Part shown: positions 1 to 4,948 of the stretch, in pieces
Layout of the letters: each line of letters begins with the position of its first letter
Position numbering within the stretch: the stretch's first letter is position 1
Assembly: GCA_049509915.1 (NCBI GenBank)
Contig: JBEKZL010000379.1
Span: 1-5,767 of the forward strand
Length of the DNA stretch: 5,767 nt
Reading direction: 5' to 3'
From: JBEKYD01 sp049509915
Lineage (GTDB): Bacteria; Acidobacteriota; Terriglobia; Bryobacterales; Bryobacteraceae
Notes under the pieces: generated by a model
What the model was told of the DNA's origin: nothing
The model's input: the letters and a program-made list of their open reading frames with translations, nothing else
Databases searched by the model: none
Position numbers and translations under genes: made by a program

Positions 1-129
1 CGCTTCATAAACCGCCGCGGGAACGCCGAAGTAAAGGTAGACAGCCCGAGTACAGAACTCCAGTCGCAGAGGTTTTAGGTTTTCGTCGTAGCCAACCGTC
101 GCAAGGGTGGTTGACTCCACAAATGGCAA
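1..129 (-). CDS. KTSC-domain protein, partial (3' end outside window)
   Basis: The visible 43 codons contain the opening of a KTSC domain: a V-E-S-T-T-L-A-T-V-G-Y-D stretch at about residues 4-15, then L-R-L-E-F and V-Y-L-Y-F-G-V-P with V-Y-E-A at the left edge. KTSC domains are small (about 60 residues), usually stand alone or sit on nucleic-acid-associated proteins, and have no firmly established biochemical role. No ATG lies in this frame between an upstream TAA (193-195) and the domain. I chose TTG at 129 because it puts two residues ahead of the V-E-S-T motif; GTG at 120 is the alternative. A strong AAGGAGGT at 142-149 is 6 nt from an ATG at 136-134, but that ATG is in another frame, so either a weak start is used or a one-base indel has separated the ATG from the domain. 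The call rests on motif recognition and not on a search. Confidence 0.7.
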   Translation of the reverse strand, partial: MPFVESTTLATVGYDENLKPLRLEFCTRAVYLYFGVPAAVYEA

Positions 130-139
130 CGCGCATGGG

Positions 140-160
140 ATACCTCCTTGTTGGAGGCAT
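140..160 (-). promoter_or_regulatory. Hairpin sequestering the SD of the KTSC gene
   Basis: Read on the minus strand, CCTCC (157-153) and GGAGG (147-143) are complementary around an AACAA loop. A G-U and two A-U pairs extend the stem to about 8 bp. The second arm is the Shine-Dalgarno sequence of the KTSC gene. If it folds in the mRNA it would occlude the ribosome site, as in translational attenuators or RNA thermometers. A short stem like this can also arise by chance wherever an SD lies near a CCTCC. Confidence 0.4.
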
Positions 161-239
161 TCGCCCCAGAACGGAATATCACGAAAATGTTGTTAAGTGA
201 ACCGTATTGGAGCTAGGGCGGGTATTCCCAGGCGTGGGA

Positions 240-536
240 AGAGCCTTGCTGATATCTTGGTAGCGGGTCGAGCGGCAACCGTAAATCACGGAGGGCGCCT
301 GGAGTCGGAGCTCCTCGAAATAAGCATGCAACGGCGACGATCTTCTCCGTGTGGCAGCCGGCCAAGTAGTTTCGGCCCATGCCGCCGATGCCCACCGCAG
401 CGATAGTGAGCGTGTCGCTGGGAGCCTGGTAGCCCGGTCCCCCGAGAACATGGCGGGGGACGATGAGAGGCGCCAAGCTGGCCGCCATCACGTGGCGCCT
501 GGACAGAGCCCCTTTAGCTGACTCGATGGAGTTCAT
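240..536 (-). pseudogene. Decayed 5' remnant of a Gfo/Idh/MocA oxidoreductase gene
   Basis: Starting at ATG 536, the first 69 residues align without gaps to the intact oxidoreductase encoded at 1761-3257, with 47 of 69 identical by my count. They share S-R-R at 12-14, L-A-P-L-I-V, R-H-V-L-G-G, the A-P-S-D junction and the dinucleotide loop G-x-G-G-M-G. After I-V-A-V the frame is lost. In the next frame (net +1) a T-R-Y-Q-D-I-S-K-A-L stretch at about 240-270 resembles the R-T-Y-R-D-F-R-Q-M-F segment of the intact copy, so the remnant probably carries a frameshift and ends near 240. The original frame closes at a TAG at 213-215. About 400 codons of dinucleotide-domain remainder, catalytic site and C-terminal domain are absent, so no enzyme can be made. 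GGAAGGA at 549-555 is a leftover SD; ATG 545 is an alternative start, but 536 matches the first residue of the intact copy. Confidence 0.85.
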
Positions 537-582
537 GCTTCCCATGTATCCTTCCGTGATATCACCACCTTCTACGCAACCG

Positions 583-611
583 ATTATCCCGGCTTTCGCG
601 AAGACAATCAA
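583..611 (-). promoter_or_regulatory. Sigma70-like promoter facing the Gfo/Idh/MocA remnant
   Basis: On the minus strand TTGATT (611-606) and GATAAT (588-583) are separated by exactly 17 bp. They match the consensus hexamers at 4 of 6 and 5 of 6 positions. Transcription would start near 576, about 40 nt before ATG 536, which fits the SD at 549-555. It looks like the original promoter of the decayed gene, still recognisable. Confidence 0.5.
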
Positions 612-746
612 GGGAATCAGCTCTTCTCCGCAAAATCTTGTGGCGCACGCAACTTCTGCGCGCTGCCTCGACTCTGAGCCTTGGCGCCGCCGGCGCCCAG
701 CCGGCTGCAATGTAGTGCCCTTCAAGGGTTGCATTTGTGGGAAATT

Positions 747-762
747 CAGCTCTTAAGAGCTG
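747..762. promoter_or_regulatory. 16-bp perfect palindrome, candidate operator
   Basis: CAGCTCTTAAGAGCTG reads identically on both strands. It ends 6 bp before the extended -10 element at 769-777 and so covers the place where a -35 box would lie. That position suits a dimeric regulator that blocks RNA polymerase or replaces -35 contacts. One half, CAGCTCTT, recurs at 618-625, just upstream of the opposing promoter. The palindrome is directly visible; the operator role is inferred. Confidence 0.5.
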
Positions 763-768
763 TTAGTC

Positions 769-777
769 TGTTATGAT
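769..777 (+). promoter_or_regulatory. Extended -10 promoter of the DUF1080 operon
   Basis: TGTTATGAT matches the extended -10 form TGnTATAAT at all but one base of the hexamer. No good -35 box lies 16-18 bp upstream; that space holds the palindrome. Extended -10 promoters often lack a -35. Transcription would start near 784, ahead of the SD at 794-799 and the GTG at 809, giving a leader of about 25 nt. Confidence 0.5.
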
Positions 778-808
778 CGATTACGGTCATGAGAAGGAGT
801 TGCAACAA

Positions 809-1717
809 GTGAAACATCTCCTGGTTGGCGCGGCTGCTGCTATTGGCTTGGCCGGCGCCTTTATGCTCCTGGCAGGGTCGGACCTTCCTCCGCTGAACGA
901 TGGAAGCGATCACGGCGATCCGCCGTTTCTGGCGGAAAGCGGGTGGAGACCGTTGCTGAACGGCAAGAACCTGGATGGCTGGGAGTTGGTCGATCCCGCC
1001 AAGCCGGGTAAGTGGCTGGTCACCAGTGCAGTCATTTGGGGCGGCACGGCGGACCCCACCGCTTTAGTGGGTCTGCCCACTCCCGGCGACCGAATTGTGA
1101 ACACTGATGTGGAGCCTCGCGGGAACGCTTCCAACATTTATACAACTGAAAAGTTCGGCGACATCGAGCTGTACGCGGAATTTATGGTCGCGGCCCACTC
1201 CAACTCCGGAGTGTTCCTGCACGGACTCTATGAGACTCAGATCTGGGATAGCTGGGGCTTTACACCGCAGTTGTTGACCGATCAGTGCGGCGCCATGTAC
1301 CACTACAATGGAGGCCCCATCGATGGCGAGGATGGCGGCATCGGGCCCAAAGCGCGGGCGGACCGGCCCCCCGGCCAGTGGCAGTCCCTTCACTATTGGT
1401 TCCAGGCCCCGCGGTTCGACGCATCGGGCAAGAAAATCGCGAATGCCACGTTTCTCCGAATTCTGCACAATGGCCAGTTGATCCATGAAAACGTGGAGAG
1501 GCGGGGACCGACCGTAGCTTCAATGAAGATCCCGGAGGCGCCCACCAATCCCATCATGCTCCAGGGCGATCACGGCGCGGTAGCCTTCCGCAACATCTAC
1601 GTCCGGCCGTTGCGCCCACTCGCAGCCAGGCTGGCGCCTCAACTGGGGCCGACGCCGCAAGTGGCGCAAGCCGGCCGGGCCGGACGGGGCGGGCAGCCGC
1701 CAGCACCGGGGAGATAG
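809..1717 (+). CDS. Secreted DUF1080 / 3-keto-disaccharide hydrolase family protein
   Basis: A DUF1080 (PF06439-type) jelly-roll protein of 302 residues. Family members include hydrolases that cleave 3-keto-glycosides made by oxidoreductases. Visible family signatures are W-R-P-L-L-N-G-K-N-L-D-G-W (46-58), S-N-S-G-V-F-L-H-G (131-139), Y-E-T-Q-I-W-D-S (141-148), G-A-M-Y (161-164), a W-Q-S/P-R-F-D-A-S-G block (191-207) and I-M-L-Q-G-D-H-G with F-R-N-I (249-263). I chose GTG 809 because AAGGAG at 794-799 lies 9 nt upstream and the product then opens directly with a signal peptide (M-K-H-L-L, then a long Ala/Gly/Leu core to about residue 23). ATG 773 in the same frame would add 12 residues but lies inside the -10 element. 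No lipobox Cys is seen, so the protein is probably periplasmic or secreted. The last 25 residues are a Gly/Pro/Arg-rich tail. The oxidoreductase gene follows after 43 bp, consistent with an operon. Confidence 0.9.
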   Translation: MKHLLVGAAAAIGLAGAFMLLAGSDLPPLNDGSDHGDPPFLAESGWRPLLNGKNLDGWELVDPAKPGKWLVTSAVIWGGTADPTALVGLPTPGDRIVNTDVEPRGNASNIYTTEKFGDIELYAEFMVAAHSNSGVFLHGLYETQIWDSWGFTPQLLTDQCGAMYHYNGGPIDGEDGGIGPKARADRPPGQWQSLHYWFQAPRFDASGKKIANATFLRILHNGQLIHENVERRGPTVASMKIPEAPTNPIMLQGDHGAVAFRNIYVRPLRPLAARLAPQLGPTPQVAQAGRAGRGGQPPAPGR

Positions 1718-1743
1718 TAAGCCGCCGCTGAGATTCCACTGCG

Positions 1744-1750
1744 AAAGGAG
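1744..1750 (+). promoter_or_regulatory. SD of the Gfo/Idh/MocA gene
   Basis: AAAGGAG lies 10 nt ahead of ATG 1761. It supports that start and re-initiation within one mRNA. No hairpin or promoter is evident in the 43-bp gap after the DUF1080 stop. Confidence 0.6.
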
Positions 1751-1760
1751 ACGGTTCCTC

Positions 1761-3257
1761 ATGAGTCCCAACGAGTCATCGAAAAGCGAGTTGTCGCGGC
1801 GCACGGCGATTGCCGCCGGCCTGGCACCTCTCATCGTTTCCCGTCATGTCCTGGGCGGCGCTGGCTATCGGGCGCCCAGCGACAAGCTGTCCATCGCCGC
1901 CGTGGGTGTCGGTGGCATGGGAAATAACTACTTGCACGGCTGCAAGGACGAGAACATCGTCGCGTTGTGCGATCTCGACTACGAATTCTCCGCGCCGGTA
2001 TTCAAGACTTATCCGAACGCCCGGACCTACCGGGACTTCCGCCAAATGTTCGATAAGGAGCAGAAGAACTTCGATGCCCTGATTGTCGCTACGCCGGATC
2101 ACTGGCACTCTCACCTGGTGCTGGCCGGCCTGGCGATGAACAAGCACATTTATTGTGCCAAGCCGATTACGCACACGATTGCCGAGGCCCGGCGGGTCAA
2201 GGCGGCTTGTCTCGCTTCCAAGGTCACCACCAAGGCGAGCATCCAGGATTCGCGCACCAGCTACGCCCGAGCCACCACCGAATTGTTGCTCAGCGGCGCC
2301 ATCGGCCCGATTTATGAAGTGCATATCTGGACCGGCACATACAGCCCGAGCGGTTTGGCGCGTCCCACCGAGGTCCAGACGCCGCCCGAAGGAATGAATT
2401 GGGACGCCTGGTGCGGCCCGTCTCCGGGCCGTCCTTATCACAAGACCTATCACTACGGCAACTGGCGCCCATGGTGGGACTTCGGCACCGGAACAGTCGG
2501 CGATTTCGGCTGCCATACGCTCCAGATGTTCCACGAGGAACTCGAGATGGGCGCCCCCGATTGGGTGACCGGCGTGGGTTGCCAGGCTTTCACGTTGGCC
2601 GGCCCCATCAACAATACCGAGTGCATGAGCATCGCCAACACCGTTCAGTGGCACCTGCCGGCCCGAGGCCGGTTCCCCGAGATGATGGCATTCTTTTACG
2701 ACGGCGGCCTGGCCCCGCTCCGGCCCGCCTGCATGCCGCGGGATGTGCCCATGCCCGGCAGCGGCATCATGTTTGTGGGCGACCAAGGCATCCAGATTTC
2801 AGCGTTCTATGGCGGCAATCCATGGCTGCCCTTCGAAACTCAACCCCGGCCGGGCCAGCAGGTGCGCGGTCTGGCGGGCGGGTGGCTGTTGCCGGAGAGC
2901 CGGTTCCACGATTTCAAGCAGCCCCCGCCGACGTTGGCGCGCTGCGAGAAACCGGATCACTATACCGAGTGGGTGCGCATGTGCAAAGCGGGCAAGAAGT
3001 CGATCACACCCATCGAATTCGCCTGCGGGCTCACCGAGTTCGCCCTACTGGGAACGCTTGCCCAGCGCCGCCACTCCACGCCCGTCCCTCCGCCCCCCGG
3101 TGCAACCGGGTCCGCCAGCGCCGCCGGCGCCGCCCGCGGCCGGCGCGAGGCTAAGGTCCTCGACTGGGACACCAGAGCCATGGAATTCACCAACGACGAC
3201 GCAGCCAACACGCTGGTCGACACGCCCTACCGCAAGGAGTGGGACTTCAAGGCGTAG
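1761..3257 (+). CDS. Gfo/Idh/MocA family oxidoreductase with Tat-like leader
   Basis: An NAD(P)-dependent sugar dehydrogenase-type protein of 498 residues. A twin-arginine S-R-R-T at 12-15 followed by a moderately hydrophobic stretch suggests Tat export with bound cofactor, common for this subfamily. The Rossmann domain shows I-A-A-V-G-V-G-G-M-G (45-54), C-D-L-D (70-73) and T-P-D-H-W-H (111-116). The usual E-K-P is A-K-P here (133-135), keeping catalytic-type Lys134. The second domain has W-R-P-W-W-D-F-G-T-G (235-244) and G-D-F-G-C-H (247-252). Lys134, Asp248 and His252 match the Lys/Asp/His set of inositol dehydrogenase, with the same D-x3-H spacing. Residues about 440-465 form a Pro/Ala/Gly-rich insert before the conserved C-terminal end (L-D-W-D, Y-R-K-E-W), making the protein longer than typical members. 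Paired with DUF1080 it probably generates a 3-keto-glycoside, or reduces one; substrate unknown. Confidence 0.93.
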   Translation: MSPNESSKSELSRRTAIAAGLAPLIVSRHVLGGAGYRAPSDKLSIAAVGVGGMGNNYLHGCKDENIVALCDLDYEFSAPVFKTYPNARTYRDFRQMFDKEQKNFDALIVATPDHWHSHLVLAGLAMNKHIYCAKPITHTIAEARRVKAACLASKVTTKASIQDSRTSYARATTELLLSGAIGPIYEVHIWTGTYSPSGLARPTEVQTPPEGMNWDAWCGPSPGRPYHKTYHYGNWRPWWDFGTGTVGDFGCHTLQMFHEELEMGAPDWVTGVGCQAFTLAGPINNTECMSIANTVQWHLPARGRFPEMMAFFYDGGLAPLRPACMPRDVPMPGSGIMFVGDQGIQISAFYGGNPWLPFETQPRPGQQVRGLAGGWLLPESRFHDFKQPPPTLARCEKPDHYTEWVRMCKAGKKSITPIEFACGLTEFALLGTLAQRRHSTPVPPPPGATGSASAAGAARGRREAKVLDWDTRAMEFTNDDAANTLVDTPYRKEWDFKA

Positions 3258-3304
3258 GTCCGGTGCGCTTGTAGAGCCGCCATAATTCTCCTGTGCGTGT
3301 CTTT
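3258..3304. other. Convergent intergenic gap without recognisable terminator
   Basis: The plus- and minus-strand operons end 47 bp apart. I see no GC-rich stem followed by a T-run on either strand, so no intrinsic terminator can be assigned. Termination may be Rho-dependent, or the transcripts may overlap. Confidence 0.5.
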
Positions 3305-4930
3305 TCAATACCTCATCAACTTGACGCGGATCATGGCCCCTTGCGCGGAGAGTCTGACGGTCGGGCCGGAATAATCCCCCTGCGAGGTTGTCCCCAGCAC
3401 GGTCCGCTTCCACACACCGTTCTCGTAAACCCCTTCTTCGTTCGAGAGTAACTGCGCCGCCGTGTAATCCGACCCCTGCACCGGCCGGAACTCCACGGTG
3501 GAATCGAAGCCCATGATCAGAAACTCGTCCGGTCCCAGTTCTGCGATCAGCACGCGGCCCGACGGTTCAGCGCGGCCCGCGGCCGGCGCCGGGCCGACCG
3601 ATCCCGCCGGCTGCCGCCCCGGCGGATGGAAGCGCACCAGGGCGTCGTAGTTCGAAAAGATCAGGTTGCGCGCGCCCGTGCCGGTCTCCTCCACCGCCGC
3701 CTTCAACTTATCCGTCCCCTGCAACTCCGTAATCACCGGAGCCGCCGATTGCACGACCCGGAAATCGGCCGCAACGGCAGCCATGTCGGGACGCAAAGCC
3801 TCGCCCGGAACGCCGTCCACGCCGAACGGGCCGAAGCCGACCGCGGCGTAGTCCGCCACGGCGTAGAAAAAGGCGCGCGCCGCGATCCAGCTTCCTGTCT
3901 CGATGATCAGCAGCGGATTATCGGGCCGCGTGTAGTTACTAAGAATCTTCAGATAGGTGATGGGATTCTGGTGGTAAATGTCCGATGCGATCATGTCCAC
4001 ATCGGGCGCGTTGGCCTTCCACAGGTCGAGCATGTGCGACACCGCGCCGCCGCTCGGATAAGTCTCGCCTGGCCGGTCGAACAACTCGAAGTTGTCGTTG
4101 GTGCCGTAACCGCCGTTCCACACGTTGACATAGGTCGGGAGAGGATAGATCTGTTTGCCTGCCTTGGCGACCTCGTTGATGTAACCCGAAAGGTAGTACG
4201 TCTGGAAGGCTTCGTCCGCGATGCGGCCGAACGCTTCTTTCCACGTGCCCGGCTTCTTCTTCAGTGCCGCTACCAGTTGCGCCGGAGCTGGGCCGTTGAA
4301 CAGCTTGTTGGACTCCGGCGAGAAGTCGCGCACACTGGCCAGCGCGCCCGGCTCGTTTTCGACCTGCACTATGATCACGGTGCGGTCCGCCTCGTCGATC
4401 TCGCGGAGGTGCTTCATCATGGCCGAGTACGCCTTGCGGTCGGCGTCCAGGTTGGACTTCGACAGCGGCGACAGCGAGCGGGTCGGCTCGCCGCCGGCAT
4501 TGATCACCCTGGGGAAGCGCTTGGGGTCGGTTTTGACCCAGTTGGGAGTCCAGTCCATGGCGCCGTTCTTCCACGTGCCGAACCACAGCAGGTCGGCTCG
4601 GAACCCCTGTGAGCGCAGGCCCTGGAGTATCCTGTCGAAATCGGCGAAGTTGAACTTGCCTTCCTCGGGCTCGATCTCGTTCCAGTAGACCGGATACTCG
4701 ACGGTATTCAGGTACATGGCCTTGAAAGCCGGCCACGCGGCCTCCATGCGGGCGGGATAAGCGCTAAAGTTGCCCACCTGGCCGCCGAGGATGAGGAACG
4801 GCTTGCCGTCCACCAGGAAACGGAACCGGCCGTCCCTCTTGACCAGTTGCGGAATGGGCTTGGTTTGCGCCAGCGCCAGCGACGTGGCCACCAACACCGG
4901 AAGCGACCAGCGAACAATTCTGTGTGCCAT
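3305..4930 (-). CDS. GH35-type beta-galactosidase-like hydrolase with DUF5597 C-terminus
   Basis: A secreted TIM-barrel glycoside hydrolase of 541 residues (numbering from ATG 4930). An N-terminal signal peptide (basic start, hydrophobic core, A-L-A-Q near 19-22) precedes the catalytic domain. Family marks are V-D-G-K-P-F-L-I-L-G-G (40-50), L-N-T-V-E-Y-P-V-Y-W-N-E-I-E-P-E-E-G (74-91), L-L-W-F-G-T-W-K-N-G (114-123) and V-I-I-V-Q-V-E-N-E-P-G (185-195). Glu193 after Asn is the clan GH-A acid/base. Glu344 in L-L-I-I-E-T-G fits the nucleophile. The region from about 390 to the end resembles the DUF5597 module found in GH35 enzymes such as those acting on xyloglucan side chains. Residues about 435-459 are a Pro/Ala/Gly/Arg-rich insert. 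AAGGAG at 4938-4943, 7 nt before ATG 4930, favours it over the overlapping GTG 4933. It starts 18 bp after the enolase-superfamily gene, so the two are probably cotranscribed. Galactosidase specificity is inferred. Confidence 0.82.
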   Translation of the reverse strand: MAHRIVRWSLPVLVATSLALAQTKPIPQLVKRDGRFRFLVDGKPFLILGGQVGNFSAYPARMEAAWPAFKAMYLNTVEYPVYWNEIEPEEGKFNFADFDRILQGLRSQGFRADLLWFGTWKNGAMDWTPNWVKTDPKRFPRVINAGGEPTRSLSPLSKSNLDADRKAYSAMMKHLREIDEADRTVIIVQVENEPGALASVRDFSPESNKLFNGPAPAQLVAALKKKPGTWKEAFGRIADEAFQTYYLSGYINEVAKAGKQIYPLPTYVNVWNGGYGTNDNFELFDRPGETYPSGGAVSHMLDLWKANAPDVDMIASDIYHQNPITYLKILSNYTRPDNPLLIIETGSWIAARAFFYAVADYAAVGFGPFGVDGVPGEALRPDMAAVAADFRVVQSAAPVITELQGTDKLKAAVEETGTGARNLIFSNYDALVRFHPPGRQPAGSVGPAPAAGRAEPSGRVLIAELGPDEFLIMGFDSTVEFRPVQGSDYTAAQLLSNEEGVYENGVWKRTVLGTTSQGDYSGPTVRLSAQGAMIRVKLMRY

Positions 4931-4937
4931 CACCGAA

Positions 4938-4943
4938 CTCCTT
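4938..4943 (-). promoter_or_regulatory. SD of the GH35-type gene
   Basis: AAGGAG on the minus strand sits 7 nt before ATG 4930 and 4 nt before GTG 4933, which decides for the ATG. It lies in the 18-bp gap after the upstream stop, where no promoter or terminator fits. Confidence 0.6.
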
Positions 4944-4948
4944 ATCTC

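Larger units (their letters stand above)
537..808. other. Regulatory region between divergent units
   Basis: I find no credible gene in this stretch. It separates the minus-strand remnant from the plus-strand DUF1080 operon. It holds a promoter candidate in each direction, a perfect palindrome at 747-762, and a GC-rich cluster at 683-707 made of a GGCGCC/GGCGCC dyad with a 3-nt gap followed by the palindrome CAGCCGGCTG. The GC-rich dyads may only reflect base composition. Confidence 0.6.

Noticed and set aside
225..240. TTCCCA-GGCG-TGGGAA inverted repeat considered as a terminator
   Set aside because: The 6-bp stem has no T-run on either strand. It marks roughly where the remnant's homology ends but has no supported function.
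683..707. GGCGCC dyad plus CAGCCGGCTG palindrome considered as operator or terminator
   Set aside because: Such short GC dyads are expected by chance in this composition, there is no T-run, and they do not align with either promoter.
546..734. N-terminal extension of the remnant frame back to 734
   Set aside because: The intact paralogue starts at the position equivalent to 536, and a promoter and SD lie inside the proposed extension.
463..756. 97-codon plus-strand frame upstream of the DUF1080 gene
   Set aside because: It is antisense to the remnant's leader and runs through the promoter region; no domain or SD supports it.
1776..2786. 336-codon minus-strand open frame antisense to the oxidoreductase
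   Set aside because: It mirrors a well-supported gene, with composition typical of a shadow frame and no recognisable motif.
2399..3154. 251-codon plus-strand frame overlapping the oxidoreductase
   Set aside because: The overlapping frame is very rich in Arg and Pro and matches no family I recognise; the oxidoreductase frame is continuous throughout.
3626..4612. 328-codon plus-strand open frame antisense to the GH35-type gene
   Set aside because: It lies wholly inside a gene with clear family motifs, has no recognisable domain, and such frames are common in GC-rich DNA.
4931..4933. GTG 4933 as start of the GH35-type gene
   Set aside because: It would leave only 4 nt to the SD, whereas ATG 4930 has 7 nt and is a stronger codon.
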